A DNA stretch of 64,000 bases from Clostridiales bacterium (GCA_022787565.1 JALFVN010000040.1:62001-126000), one strand, 5' to 3'. Numbered from the stretch's first letter, positions 8,363 to 17,572 are shown. Program-made: numbers and translations. Notes: generated by a model from the sequence alone, not told the origin.

Positions 8363-9853
8363 ATGAAATATATCATGTCCCTTGACCAGGGAACCACAAG
8401 CTCCCGGTGTATTCTTTTCGATAAATCCGGCAACATCTGCGCCTCGGTGCAGAAGGAATTTAAGCAGTTCTATCCTCATCCCGGCTGGGTGGAGCACGAC
8501 GCCAATGAAATCTGGGATACCACCCTTGAAGTATCCCGGGCTGCTATGGCCAAGCTGGGGGTGGAGGCCGATTCCATTGCCGCCATCGGCATCACCAATC
8601 AGCGGGAGACCACCGTGATCTGGGATAAGGAGACCGGCGAGCCCATTGCCAACGCCATCGTCTGGCAGTGCCGCCGCACTTCCGATATCATCGACGACCT
8701 GGTAAAGCGCGGCTATGCAGAAACCATCCGCTATAAGACTGGGCTGGAGCCTGACGCCTATTTCTCTGGCTCCAAGATCAAATGGCTGCTGGACAATGTA
8801 CCGGGAGCCAGAAAACGGGCCAATGCCGGCAAGCTGCTCTTCGGCACCATTGATACCTGGCTGATCTGGAAGCTGACCGAGGGCAAGGTTCATGTGACGG
8901 ATTACACCAATGCCAGCCGTACCATGCTCTATAACATCCGTGAGCTCTGCTGGGACAAGGAGCTGCTGGCGCTTCTGGATGTACCCGAGTGCATTCTGCC
9001 GGAGGTCAAGCCCTCCAGCCATGTCTACGGCACCACGGAGTTTGCGCTTTACGGCGGAGAAATTCCCATTGCCGGCGCGGCAGGGGACCAGCAGTGCGCT
9101 CTCTTCGGCCAGTGCTGCTTTGCGCCGGGACAGATGAAGAATACCTACGGCACCGGCTGCTTCCTGCTGATGAATACCGGCAGCGAGATCGTGGAGAGTA
9201 AAAACGGCCTGGTGACCACCATCGGCGTGGGATACGGGGATCATGTGGAGTATGCCCTGGAGGGCAGTATCTTTGTGGCCGGGGCGGCTGTCCAGTGGCT
9301 GCGGGATGAGCTGGGTGTGGTGTCCAACGCAGCAGAGAGCCAGGAGTATGCGGAGAAAGTGCCGGACACAGCCGGCGGCTATGTGGTTCCGGCCTTTACC
9401 GGCCTGGGCGCACCCTATTGGAATCAGCACGCCAGGGGAGCCGTGGTAGGCATCACCCGGGGATTTTCCCGGGCTCATCTCATTCGCGCAACCTTGGAGT
9501 CTCTGGCATATCAGACCTATGACATTGTCCGGGCCATGGAGCGCGATTCCAAAATACAGATTACGGAGCTGAAGGTAGATGGTGGAGCCTGCGCCAATGA
9601 TTTCCTGATGCAGTTCCAGTCCGATCTCATCGGCAGCGATGTTTACCGCCCCCGCTGCATTGAGACCACGGCCCTGGGCGCGGCATACCTGGCCGGCCTG
9701 GCGGTGGGCTACTGGACAAGCCTTGAGGACGTGAAGAACAACTGGGCCATTGACAAGGTGTTCACCTCCGGAATGGAGGAGAAACGCCGCATAAACCTTC
9801 TGAATGGCTGGCATAAGGCCGTTAAATGTGCACTCATGTGGGCGGAAGAATAA
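8363..9853 (+). CDS. glpK: glycerol kinase
   Basis: A 496-residue FGGY-family kinase that phosphorylates glycerol to sn-glycerol 3-phosphate with ATP in the cytoplasm. The N-terminal phosphate loop [11 protein letters not shown], the [12 protein letters not shown] segment, WQCRRT, the nucleotide-binding region [28 protein letters not shown], and the C-terminal [16 protein letters not shown] are all diagnostic. Length equals the family norm (about 500). AAGGAG lies eight bases upstream of the ATG. No glycerol facilitator or glycerol-3-phosphate dehydrogenase is adjacent. It follows the membrane hydrolase and PocR/AraC regulator on the same strand. Confidence 0.97.
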   Translation: MKYIMSLDQGTTSSRCILFDKSGNICASVQKEFKQFYPHPGWVEHDANEIWDTTLEVSRAAMAKLGVEADSIAAIGITNQRETTVIWDKETGEPIANAIVWQCRRTSDIIDDLVKRGYAETIRYKTGLEPDAYFSGSKIKWLLDNVPGARKRANAGKLLFGTIDTWLIWKLTEGKVHVTDYTNASRTMLYNIRELCWDKELLALLDVPECILPEVKPSSHVYGTTEFALYGGEIPIAGAAGDQQCALFGQCCFAPGQMKNTYGTGCFLLMNTGSEIVESKNGLVTTIGVGYGDHVEYALEGSIFVAGAAVQWLRDELGVVSNAAESQEYAEKVPDTAGGYVVPAFTGLGAPYWNQHARGAVVGITRGFSRAHLIRATLESLAYQTYDIVRAMERDSKIQITELKVDGGACANDFLMQFQSDLIGSDVYRPRCIETTALGAAYLAGLAVGYWTSLEDVKNNWAIDKVFTSGMEEKRRINLLNGWHKAVKCALMWAEE

Positions 9854-9933
9854 TCAAAACTTTCGGGTTCAACTGCCTGGTTTTCTTCGATCTCCAATTT
9901 CATTATCCATTAACTCCTTTGCCCATAACATAA

Positions 9934-9968
9934 GCCGGAGCCGCCATTGTTTCAATGACGGCTCCGGC
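9934..9968. terminator. bidirectional hairpin between convergent glpK and GH36 genes
   Basis: Long stem GCCGGAGCCG / CGGCTCCGGC, extended by CATTG / CAATG, in the convergent gap. It serves either strand. Confidence 0.8.
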
Positions 9969-9983
9969 GAATTCATTTGCCGA

Positions 9984-11567
9984 TCAGTCGATTTCCAGCT
10001 TCTCGCGTACCCCTTCCACGGTGTAAGAGACGGAAAGACCATCGTCCGCGTCCACCTGTACATCGGCAGCGTCCCGGTTTTGCAGGAGACGGGCATACAG
10101 TGCCTTGGCATCGCCGCTGTATTCGGACATATTATCCGAGCAGAGCAGCAGTCCGCCAAAGAGGCTGTTCACCGTGGCCAGAATATACTTTTCGTCCCGG
10201 CTCAGCTTCAGGTTGTCCTCCCGCAGGAAGAACACATCCGGGTCGCTGAGAAAGGCCCGGCCATTGAGCTGGCGGCGGAAGATGCTGTTTAAAATGGCGT
10301 TGCGGGTGGACACATATTCCCGGTTGGTCCGGCGTATGACCCAGCTGTTTGCCCAGTCCAGTCCCACGTCGCAGCTGATGCGGCAGTAGTCCACCAGACC
10401 GAAGGCTGGCATCAGCGGCACGCCGCAGCCTAAAATCAGCTTGTCACCGCAGCAGCGGCGCAGCAGCTCCATGACCCGGATCATCCGTCCGGCCCGGCTC
10501 TCCCTGTCGCTTCCGAAGGGGGCGGCGGCATAGAGAAAGTCCAGCTTCACCAGGTCAAAGCCCCAGTCGTCAAAGATCTGCCGGAAGCTGCGCTCCAGAT
10601 AGTCCACCACCTGGGGATTGTCGATATCCAGGGCGTAAAAGCCGCCCCAGTTGCTGCCGCAGTACCAGTTTTTACCATCTGCCTGCAAAAGCCAGTCGGG
10701 ATGCTCCCGGTAGATCTCCGATTCCTTCTGGCACACAAAGGGGGCCAGCCACAGCCCGGCCTTCAGCCCCCGGCGGTGGATGTCCTCCGCGATCGGCTTG
10801 AGACCATGGGGGAATTTGCTCCCGTTGGTGGTCAGCCAGTCACCCACATAGGGCTGCCAGCCGTCGTCGATCTGGAAAAGGTCGCCCGGACGCAGCATAG
10901 GGGCGCAGCCCTCCAGATCGGAAAGGATGCTGCCCTCGTCGATGTTCTGGTAGCGGTTATACCAGCTGGAATAACCGGCCAGCTTCTCCGTGGTGAGGGG
11001 CTTTACGCCCATGGCGGCAAACCAGCGGTCAAATACCTCGTCCTCGCTGCCCTCTGCATAAAACAGGTCAAAGGCGTGAAACTCCCCGCCGCAGCGCAGT
11101 CCTTCACAGTCCCGGCTGATGCTGAGCAGTCCGGCCTTGGCGTCATACTGAAACAGGGTGTAGCCCGGACGCTCGTCCAGAGAGCCGAAAAGCCGGAAAT
11201 GCTCCCCGGTGCGGAAGTAGCAATAGCTCTCCCCGTGGGTAACGCCCGCCTTTTCCGGGTAATCCACAAAGAAATAGTCCCCGTAGCGGTCGATGCCGAA
11301 TTTCTCGTTGATGAAGCGGGGCAAATGGCAGCGGCGTATTTTATCCCGGCGGGAATATTCAGGACAGGACGTCCAGGTCTGATAGCCGTTCATGAAGATT
11401 TTTTCCCGCTCCCCCACGATCAGGGGCATGGTGGCTTTGACCGAGCGGATATGCCCCTCCGGGAGAGCGCACAGGATGCGGTGCTCACCTTCCCGGATGT
11501 CCTGAGAGCCCCGAATGACGGTGGGGCCGTCCTGCCGCGCGATTTCGATGGTGTATTCAAGTCTCAT
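9984..11567 (-). CDS. GH36-type alpha-galactosidase
   Basis: A 527-residue clan GH-D glycosidase, probably releasing alpha-linked galactose from oligosaccharides inside the cell (no signal peptide). It shows FQIDDGWQ (231-238), GLWLAPF (271-277), the nucleophile segment VKLDFLYAA with Asp343, and CRISCDVGLDW with the likely acid/base Asp400. It is shorter than canonical GH36 enzymes (about 700+), with a reduced N-terminal beta-domain. Its start overlaps the end of the upstream GH2 gene by 11 bases, and AGGAGGGC precedes the ATG. It is the last gene of a four-gene minus-strand operon. Confidence 0.9.
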   Translation of the reverse strand: MRLEYTIEIARQDGPTVIRGSQDIREGEHRILCALPEGHIRSVKATMPLIVGEREKIFMNGYQTWTSCPEYSRRDKIRRCHLPRFINEKFGIDRYGDYFFVDYPEKAGVTHGESYCYFRTGEHFRLFGSLDERPGYTLFQYDAKAGLLSISRDCEGLRCGGEFHAFDLFYAEGSEDEVFDRWFAAMGVKPLTTEKLAGYSSWYNRYQNIDEGSILSDLEGCAPMLRPGDLFQIDDGWQPYVGDWLTTNGSKFPHGLKPIAEDIHRRGLKAGLWLAPFVCQKESEIYREHPDWLLQADGKNWYCGSNWGGFYALDIDNPQVVDYLERSFRQIFDDWGFDLVKLDFLYAAAPFGSDRESRAGRMIRVMELLRRCCGDKLILGCGVPLMPAFGLVDYCRISCDVGLDWANSWVIRRTNREYVSTRNAILNSIFRRQLNGRAFLSDPDVFFLREDNLKLSRDEKYILATVNSLFGGLLLCSDNMSEYSGDAKALYARLLQNRDAADVQVDADDGLSVSYTVEGVREKLEID

Positions 11568-13899
11568 TTTGCCCTCCTATGGTGAAATGAATCTCCACGT
11601 CCTCTGTCTGTGCCGTGCGGATATGCAGTGCGCCCTGACCGGTTCTGCCGGTAGTTTTCACATAGCAGCCGCACATGCCGCCCTCGGCGGTCACAACCGA
11701 CGGGCCTACAAGGGTAATCTCCCCCTCAGCACACAGGCTCACCGGGAGCTGGGCGTAGACCGCCGGATTATCCTGCTCGTCCAGTATCCTTATGCGTACC
11801 GCCGCCATGTCGTAGCGGTCGCCCTCATACAGGGTGGTTTTGCTCGTTTTCACTTCCAGATGCAAGGCTTTTCCCGGACAGCAGATGCGCTGGGCCACGG
11901 TTACGCCGTTCTTTTTCGCGGCAAAACGCCAGCGGGTGGCCTCGCCGCCCCAGTTGCCCACATACTTGCCGAAAAGGTCCACCCCGTCCTGCATACTCAT
12001 CTTATACCGGACCATGGCCCAGAGCATCCGCAGCTTGTCGGGAAAAGGCATGTTGGCAAGGCCGTGTTTTCCTGCCGAGACCAGACAGCGACGCAGCAGC
12101 TCCGCTTTTTTCGGCCCGAAGCCCTCCTTACTCTCCAGCAGAGAACCGATGGTGTCGTCCACGGGAATGGGACCGTGGGGCAGTCCCTTCCAGCCCTTTG
12201 GCTTGAAGGAGGTTACAAAGCGGTCGTTTTTATACAGCTCCACCTCGTCGGCGTTGGTGAAGATACAGGGGCAGCCGATCTGTCCCGCCGGGTAGTCCCC
12301 GATGTCCATGGACGAGCCGATCTCCAGTACCGGCACATCCTCCCCCTGACTTTTGTACAGGGCAGCGGCCAGCTTGGGATTGCGGAAGGCGTCCATCACG
12401 CCGTGATAGCACATCCGGTCTCCGGAGCCGAAGTCCCGGTGGGTGGGGTAGTCAAACATACACCAGCCGAAGCAGCCTGCGTGTTCCCCGGAGGCCATGG
12501 CCGCGTCCTGCACACGGGCGTGGCGCAGAGCATGCTCCTGCCGACGCTCCCAGGGGTCAAAGGGCTTGGTGGGGTACATATGGCCGTTGCACTCGGAAAT
12601 CAGCAGGGCCTTGCCCATATCCGGCGTGACCTTGCTCTTGGGCTTGGCCCCCGGATTGTTGCCGGTGTGGGAGAAGTCGTTATAGGCGTATACATCCTCC
12701 AAAAGACTGCTCTTTTCCAGATAGCGCACGCCGCTGGTGGGGCGGCTGGGGTCAAGCTCACGGGCGATGGCGTTGGTGCGGCGGTAAAAATCGTCGTCGT
12801 CCAGACTCTCATTGATCCGCACGCCCCAGAGAATGATGCTGGGGTGGTTCCGGTACTGGAGCACCATTTCCCGGACGTTATCGCAGGCCTGATCCTTCCA
12901 TTTCTCGTCCCCGATGTGCTGCCAGCCGGGGATCTCCGTGAATACCAGCAGGCCCTGCCGGTCGCACTCATCGAGGAAATACTGGCTCTGGGGATAGTGG
13001 GAGGTGCGGACAGCGTTGCACGAAAGCTCGTGCCGCAGGATCCTCGCGTCCTCCCGCTGCAAATGCTCCGGGGCGGCATAGCCGATGGTGGGGTAGCACT
13101 GGTGCCGGTTTAGCCCCCGGAGAAAGGTCTTTTTCCCGTTGAGATAAAAGCCGTCCGCCCGAAATTCCGCTGTACGGAAACCAAAAGATACCTTTACCCG
13201 GTCGAGTACAGTGCCGCTTTCCTCCAGAAGCTCCGCCACGCAGGTGTAGAGTGTGGGGCTTTCACAGTCCCAGGGTCGGGCGTCCGGCACATCCAGTTCA
13301 AATTCTGTGCCGCCACTCGCCTCCGCTCTGGTGTTTCCCTCCATGTCCAGAATACGGACCCGGGCGGAACGGCCCTCCGCGCTCAGCACCACATGCACCC
13401 GGTCAAGGGCAGGGGTGGTGATATACACATCTTCAATATATTGCCGCTCCCGCACATCCAGCCATACTTCCCGGTAAAGTCCGCCGTAGGTCAGATAGTC
13501 GATCACATGCCCAAAAGGTGGGATCTCTCTGTTCTCCCGGCAGTCCAGACGCACCGCCACCTGATTTTCGCCGCCGTACCGGACCAGGTCCGTGATCTCC
13601 ACCCGGAAAGCAGTGTAGCCGCAGCGGTGAATGCCACATTCCCGGCCGTTTACATATACCGTGGCAATGTGGGCCGCTCCGTCAAATTGCAGGAACAGCC
13701 GCTTACCCCGGTATTCCTCCAGAATAGGCAGCCTGCGCCGGTAGCCGCAGATCATCTCGTAATCCTCCGGCCCCGCGTAGTGCAGGGGAATCTCCTTCAC
13801 CGTATGGGGCAGGCGGACGCTCTCCGCCTTGCCCAGACCGGCCTGAAACTCCTCAGACCAGTTGGGGGTGAATTCCCAGCTGTTACAGATGCAGATCAT
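11557..13899 (-). CDS. GH2 glycosidase (beta-galactosidase/glucuronidase family)
   Basis: A 780-residue cytoplasmic GH2 enzyme. The jelly-roll sugar-binding domain is followed by an Ig-like domain, the TIM barrel with acid/base Glu364 (WGVRINES) and nucleophile Glu436 (LLISECNGH), and C-terminal beta-domains. The RTSHYPQSQYFLDECDRQGL stretch is typical of the barrel start. Beta-galactosidase or beta-glucuronidase activity cannot be separated by eye. I choose the ATG at 13899, right behind GGGAGGGAAATAAT; the frame runs 25 codons further but overlaps the upstream peptidase gene. Paired with a GH36 enzyme, it points to galactoside degradation. Confidence 0.9.
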   Translation of the reverse strand: MICICNSWEFTPNWSEEFQAGLGKAESVRLPHTVKEIPLHYAGPEDYEMICGYRRRLPILEEYRGKRLFLQFDGAAHIATVYVNGRECGIHRCGYTAFRVEITDLVRYGGENQVAVRLDCRENREIPPFGHVIDYLTYGGLYREVWLDVRERQYIEDVYITTPALDRVHVVLSAEGRSARVRILDMEGNTRAEASGGTEFELDVPDARPWDCESPTLYTCVAELLEESGTVLDRVKVSFGFRTAEFRADGFYLNGKKTFLRGLNRHQCYPTIGYAAPEHLQREDARILRHELSCNAVRTSHYPQSQYFLDECDRQGLLVFTEIPGWQHIGDEKWKDQACDNVREMVLQYRNHPSIILWGVRINESLDDDDFYRRTNAIARELDPSRPTSGVRYLEKSSLLEDVYAYNDFSHTGNNPGAKPKSKVTPDMGKALLISECNGHMYPTKPFDPWERRQEHALRHARVQDAAMASGEHAGCFGWCMFDYPTHRDFGSGDRMCYHGVMDAFRNPKLAAALYKSQGEDVPVLEIGSSMDIGDYPAGQIGCPCIFTNADEVELYKNDRFVTSFKPKGWKGLPHGPIPVDDTIGSLLESKEGFGPKKAELLRRCLVSAGKHGLANMPFPDKLRMLWAMVRYKMSMQDGVDLFGKYVGNWGGEATRWRFAAKKNGVTVAQRICCPGKALHLEVKTSKTTLYEGDRYDMAAVRIRILDEQDNPAVYAQLPVSLCAEGEITLVGPSVVTAEGGMCGCYVKTTGRTGQGALHIRTAQTEDVEIHFTIGGQNET

Positions 13900-13900
13900 A

Positions 13901-14827
13901 TTATTTCCCTCCCTCTGCCGAGAATAGAAAATCGATGGTACTATTGCAGAGATATTCAATGTTTCTTCCGTCAAAAACCCGGTCCCGGCCGGTGTGGATG
14001 CGGTCCAGATAAAGCCCCAGCAGCGGCAGCTTTTTCAGGGCTGCCACCGCCACGCTCATGGGGAAGCCGGCCTGATCGGAGGGGTACATGGCGGAGGAGG
14101 ACTTTTCCAGGTGGACGGTCTTTTCCGCCGTGCTTTGAAAGGCGGCTTCCAGTCTGCCGCCGTATTTTTTCCGGGCGGCCTTGTTGACCACCAGCAGAAT
14201 ATGATCCCCGTCAGACACGCAGTCGAAATTGAGAATCAGCTTGTCGTTGATCTCCTTTTTGTGGAGCTTCCGGAAAAAGGCAGAGCCCAGAAGCCCGTTT
14301 TCCTCGTTGTCGAAGAAGACAAACAGCACCTTTTTCCGCATTTCCTCCGGCATCCGTTCCATCAGCTCGCAGAGCGTAATTACGCCGGAGGTGTTGTCAT
14401 TGGCGGTGTGCTTATTGGGCAGACCCAGAAAGAACACCAGAATGAACAGACCGATAATCAGAAGGAGCGACGTCCAGTAATGAACCAAAAAATCGTCCGT
14501 CACCAGCGACAAAAGAACATTGAAGCCGAAGGCGATGAGGAAAAAGGGGATGCAGATCAGCAGACTGTACAGCACCGTGATCAGAAGGTTTTTTGGCATG
14601 ATGAAGTTGGGAAAGGGGAGAACTGCGCAGGTGTCATAGTGGGCCGAGAGAATGAACTCCGCCGTCTCCCAATCTCCGGCCACCAGGTTGCGGTTGTGGA
14701 GAATTTTGGACTCCTCTACCCGGAGCTCCGGAAAATGGGACTGCATGAGCCGGATGAACGCCAGTTTCTGCTTTTTTGTTTTTCTCACCTGATAGTCTGA
14801 AAAGATCTGTTCAGAAAATGTAGTCAT
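13901..14827 (-). CDS. membrane-anchored M28-family metallopeptidase-like protein
   Basis: A 308-residue protein with an M28 zinc aminopeptidase core interrupted by two membrane helices (about 80-108 and 118-137) inserted between the first and second metal-ligand motifs. Visible ligands: SAHYDT (His63, Asp65), NDNTSG (Asp144), DNEENGLLGS (Glu175/176) and NFDCVSDGD. The Asp-Asn-Thr-Ser-Gly box and double Glu are characteristic. The catalytic part probably lies on one membrane face with the hairpin as anchor. Its stop codon is one base from the GH2 start, so the two are translationally linked. The role in a glycosidase operon is unclear. Confidence 0.8.
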   Translation of the reverse strand: MTTFSEQIFSDYQVRKTKKQKLAFIRLMQSHFPELRVEESKILHNRNLVAGDWETAEFILSAHYDTCAVLPFPNFIMPKNLLITVLYSLLICIPFFLIAFGFNVLLSLVTDDFLVHYWTSLLLIIGLFILVFFLGLPNKHTANDNTSGVITLCELMERMPEEMRKKVLFVFFDNEENGLLGSAFFRKLHKKEINDKLILNFDCVSDGDHILLVVNKAARKKYGGRLEAAFQSTAEKTVHLEKSSSAMYPSDQAGFPMSVAVAALKKLPLLGLYLDRIHTGRDRVFDGRNIEYLCNSTIDFLFSAEGGK

Positions 14828-14843
14828 GGTATCTGCCCGCCTT

Positions 14844-15467
14844 TCAGAGCGCCTCGATCAGCCGGCACAGCTCCTCGTTGAAGCGGCCCAGATGGATTCC
14901 GTCGATAAAACGGTGGTTCACCTCCAGAGAGATGTGCAGCTGCTTTTTGCCGTTGATGTCGATAAATTTTCCCCAGGCGATGCGGGGAATGGCGTCGTCC
15001 GGGTCAAGATTCCGCTCGTTGGTCAGCCCGGTCACGTCCATCCAGGGCAGGCAGGAGAAATAGATCAGGTCGTTTGTCTCCGCCGTGGGGTCGAAAAAGA
15101 AATGCTGACTTTCGCTTTTCACCTTTGCCGCACGGCAGAAGTCGTCGATGCTGCCCTCGCAGGGCACAAAAACCATGCGGAAAAGCTCGCTGCCTTTTTC
15201 CAGGTCGGTAAAGCTGGGCTGACGTTTGTCGAATTGGCGCACCCGGCCGTTCTCAAGGGTGTAGAGGAAAGCCTCCACCCGGTTCACCGCCTGGGTGCAG
15301 AGGTAAACCAGCCCGTAGTAAAAGGACAGCTCCCGCTCCTTGACGTAGCGGCAGAGATTGGACACATCCAGCGTAAAGGTGACGCTGTAAAAGGGGTTGG
15401 AGATGGGGGAGAAGAAGTCGAAAATCTCCTTTCTCGGCCAGGTGTTCATGTCGATGTCTTTGATCAT
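14844..15467 (-). CDS. CatA-like chloramphenicol/O-acetyltransferase family protein
   Basis: A 207-residue protein of the chloramphenicol acetyltransferase fold, which acts as a trimer transferring acetyl from acetyl-CoA to a hydroxyl. The catalytic HxxxDG motif is present as NHRFIDGIH (about 183-191), with FSCLPWMDVTGL as the conserved central segment. Family length is about 210-220. Because it is first in an operon with two glycosidases and a peptidase, the natural acceptor may be a sugar, like thiogalactoside acetyltransferase beside lacZ; drug resistance should not be assumed. The start is preceded by AGAGGAAC. Confidence 0.8.
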   Translation of the reverse strand: MIKDIDMNTWPRKEIFDFFSPISNPFYSVTFTLDVSNLCRYVKERELSFYYGLVYLCTQAVNRVEAFLYTLENGRVRQFDKRQPSFTDLEKGSELFRMVFVPCEGSIDDFCRAAKVKSESQHFFFDPTAETNDLIYFSCLPWMDVTGLTNERNLDPDDAIPRIAWGKFIDINGKKQLHISLEVNHRFIDGIHLGRFNEELCRLIEAL

Positions 15468-15502
15468 ATCTGTTCCTCTTTGGTAAAAGTGTCTTTAACC
15501 CG

Positions 15503-15532
15503 AATATACCACCCCGTAGTATGATGGGTCAA
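15503..15532 (-). promoter_or_regulatory. promoter of the acetyltransferase-M28-GH2-GH36 operon
   Basis: On the minus strand TTGACC (15527-15532) and TATATT (15503-15508) are separated by 18 bases, and the start codon of the first gene lies 36 bases downstream. The only promoter-like match found for this operon. Confidence 0.65.
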
Positions 15533-15614
15533 GGGATAGCTGCAATTTCGGCAGAAAGTCAAGATAAGGCATTAGCAATACCCATTACAGGAATAGACAG
15601 CAACAGCGTGTTGC

Positions 15615-15643
15615 TTGGCTTTCCGGGGCGGCGATGGTATAAT
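15615..15643 (+). promoter_or_regulatory. promoter of the XRE/zinc-ribbon gene
   Basis: TTGGCT (15615-15620) and a perfect TATAAT (15638-15643) with 17-base spacing, 22 bases before the start codon. Confidence 0.75.
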
Positions 15644-15664
15644 CTCCGTAAGGTGGTGATCGAC

Positions 15665-16114
15665 ATGGAAACAAAGGATATTATAAAAGAACTCAGGACC
15701 CAAAAAGGCTATTCCCAGGACGAGCTTGCGGAGAAAATCCATGTTACCCGGCAGGCGGTATCCCGTTGGGAAACCGGCGAAACCCTGCCGAATACAGAGA
15801 CGCTGAAATTGCTGTCACGGTTGTTTGATGTATCCATCAATACTCTTTTGGGCTCTCCCCGGAAGCTGATCTGCCAATGCTGCGGTATGCCCCTTGAGGA
15901 CTCCACAACCAGCAGGGAAGCGGACGGCACATTCAATGAGGAATACTGTAAATGGTGCTATGCCGGCGGGAAATTTGCTTACACCGATCGGCAGGAGCTG
16001 ACGGATTTCCTGGTTGGGCATATGGCCAATGAAAACTGGCCTGCAGAGCAGGCGCGGGCCTATTTTGAAGCCCAACTGCCGAATCTTCATTATTGGCGGC
16101 AGAGGGAGAAATGA
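15665..16114 (+). CDS. XRE-family regulator with C-terminal zinc-ribbon domain
   Basis: A 149-residue cytoplasmic protein. Residues 4-60 are a Cro/C1-type helix-turn-helix (LRTQKGYSQDELAEKIHVTRQAVSRWETGETLPNTETL is the typical sequence). The second half is a small zinc-binding domain with cysteine pairs CQCCGMP and CKWC, followed by helices. This combination is common in clostridia and annotated as a putative zinc-ribbon regulator. The chosen ATG lies 22 bases downstream of a clean promoter and has AAGGTGGTGA before it; the frame stays open further upstream but that part precedes the promoter. Targets are unknown. Confidence 0.88.
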   Translation: METKDIIKELRTQKGYSQDELAEKIHVTRQAVSRWETGETLPNTETLKLLSRLFDVSINTLLGSPRKLICQCCGMPLEDSTTSREADGTFNEEYCKWCYAGGKFAYTDRQELTDFLVGHMANENWPAEQARAYFEAQLPNLHYWRQREK

Positions 16115-16145
16115 GCTGCCGCTTCCGGAATGCATCCATAGAAAA

Positions 16146-16181
16146 AGCAGTACCCTGCCAGCCGCAGGGTACTGCTTTTTT
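16146..16181 (+). terminator. intrinsic terminator after the XRE/zinc-ribbon gene
   Basis: AGCAGTACCCTGC / GCAGGGTACTGCT stem with a CAGCC loop and six T residues. Confidence 0.9.
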
Positions 16182-16222
16182 ACATTTTACAGGGAAAAAC
16201 GCCGGGCTCTTGTGTGCCTGTG

Positions 16223-16660
16223 TTACAGCTTTTTGGTAAAGCAGATGATCCGGTTTGCCTCTTCAAAGCCTGTTCCCAGATGAAAGCGAAGGCTTAGCTC
16301 GTTATGAAGCTCGCAGTCACTGGCAAACTCCCGGCATCCTTGCTGCCGCGCCCAGTTTTCGCAGGCGGAGAGAAGCCCGGCGGCGACGCCCTCGCGCCGG
16401 TATTCTTCCAGAACATAGATCCCCTCCAGATAGCCCACAGGGCATGAGTTCGTCCCCTCCACATAGTCGTGCCGGAGTGCACACTGAGCAAAGCCGATGG
16501 GCAATTCACACTCCCGGACCAGAAAAAAGGCCGACTTGTTTTCTGCCATGAGCAGGGCAAATTCCTGCTCCAGTGCTTCCGCCTGATGCTCCGGCCAGAG
16601 CAGTACAGCCAGCTTCGCAAGGCTGTTTACGTCTCCCAAACCGGCCATGGTGATATCCAT
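16223..16660 (-). CDS. GNAT acetyltransferase, AAC(6')-like
   Basis: A 145-residue GNAT-fold acetyltransferase closely resembling the aminoglycoside 6'-N-acetyltransferase type I group in length and motifs: YVEGTNSCPVGYLEGIYV, the acetyl-CoA loop EEYRREGVAAGLL, and REFASDCELHNELSLRFH with a C-terminal GFEEANRIICFTKKL. Such proteins may acetylate aminoglycosides at the 6' amine, but chromosomal relatives often have other or weak activities. ATG 16660 is preferred over 16666 and over the long upstream extension because AAAGGAA is six bases away. It is a single gene between two transcription units, converging on the XRE gene. Confidence 0.8.
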   Translation of the reverse strand: MDITMAGLGDVNSLAKLAVLLWPEHQAEALEQEFALLMAENKSAFFLVRECELPIGFAQCALRHDYVEGTNSCPVGYLEGIYVLEEYRREGVAAGLLSACENWARQQGCREFASDCELHNELSLRFHLGTGFEEANRIICFTKKL

Positions 16661-16852
16661 AGGCATTTCCTTTCTCCCATGATTATCTGCTGTTATGCAA
16701 CTCTCTATAATAATTTTTACCACAATTACACACGATTTCCAAGAGACGATTAAAAAAACGTGACACACGATTCCCCTTTTTTCGTTTTTTTTGAATAAAA
16801 GCAAAAAAGGTCTCAAAAACCGTCAAAAAGAAGGAATTTGAGAACTTTTTCG

Positions 16853-16944
16853 TGGCGGAGAAGAAGGGATTCGAACCCTTGATACCCTTATGGGGTATAC
16901 ACGATTTCCAATCGTGCGCGCTCGACCAACTACGCGACTTCTCC
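16853..16944 (-). tRNA. tRNA-Ser (GGA)
   Basis: A long class II tRNA with variable arm. The acceptor stem GGAGAAG pairs with CTTCTCC; the anticodon loop reads TTGGAAA, so the anticodon is GGA; the T-arm GGTTCGAATCC is normal. The CCA end is encoded (TGG at 16853-16855). Confidence 0.95.
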
Positions 16945-16988
16945 ACGTTTGCTCAAGTAAAAGCAATTATTCACTTGTCAGCCTGGCT

Positions 16989-17017
16989 ATTATAATGCAC
17001 CGGGGACGCAAAGTCAA
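16989..17017 (-). promoter_or_regulatory. promoter of tRNA-Ser
   Basis: On the minus strand TTGACT (17012-17017) and TATAAT (16989-16994) with 17-base spacing, 45 bases upstream of the tRNA 5' end. Confidence 0.8.
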
Positions 17018-17122
17018 GGAATATTTTCATTTTTCCGGGAAAAGTTTAAAAGTGCATATTTTCCCGCGCCCTGTGCAAAATACAAATAAAACCCTGCGCC
17101 TGGATAAAAGGGAGAGATGAAA

Positions 17123-17560
17123 ATGAAAATGACCAACGACGAATACAAAAAATACAGCGAACGGCACGCGCCGCGCTCGCCGGTTGGGCCCCACATGCTC
17201 TGGGCCTTTGCGGTCGGCGGGCTGATCTGCTGCTTCGGCCAGTTTTTGCTGAACCTCTACGGAGCGGCGGGACTGGACAAGGAGGCGGCGGCCACCGCCA
17301 CTTCCGTGAGCCTGGTGTTTTTGGGGGCGCTGTTCACCGGCCTGGGGCTTTACGACAAGCTGGCGGAAAAGGCCGGGGCCGGTACGCTGGTGCCCATCAC
17401 CGGTTTTTCCAACTCCGTTGCGGCCCCGGCTCTGGAATTCAAGACCGAGGGCCTTGTCACCGGCACGGCGGCAAAAATGTTCATCATCGCCGGGCCTGTG
17501 ATCGTGTATGGCATCAGCGCCAGCGTGATTTACGGCCTGATTCTGTGCCTGATCGGATAG
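17123..17560 (+). CDS. spoVAC: stage V sporulation protein AC
   Basis: A 145-residue small membrane protein of the SpoVAC family, part of the forespore inner-membrane channel that moves dipicolinic acid. It shows four hydrophobic segments with the typical SPVGPHMLWAFAVGGLICC and ITGFSNSVAAPALEFKTEG stretches, the most conserved region of the family. ATGs at 17117, 17123 and 17129 are in frame; AAGGGAG fits best with 17123. The usual partners spoVAD and spoVAE do not follow; instead a 48-codon gene is next. Expression in the forespore is expected, but I did not find a convincing sporulation-sigma promoter by eye. Confidence 0.9.
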   Translation: MKMTNDEYKKYSERHAPRSPVGPHMLWAFAVGGLICCFGQFLLNLYGAAGLDKEAAATATSVSLVFLGALFTGLGLYDKLAEKAGAGTLVPITGFSNSVAAPALEFKTEGLVTGTAAKMFIIAGPVIVYGISASVIYGLILCLIG

Positions 17561-17572
17561 GAGGAGAAAGAA

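Noticed and set aside
14844-15467. Chloramphenicol resistance gene
   Set aside because: The HxxxDG motif is present, but the operon context with galactosidases and the divergence from classical CATs favour a metabolic acetyltransferase; resistance cannot be claimed.
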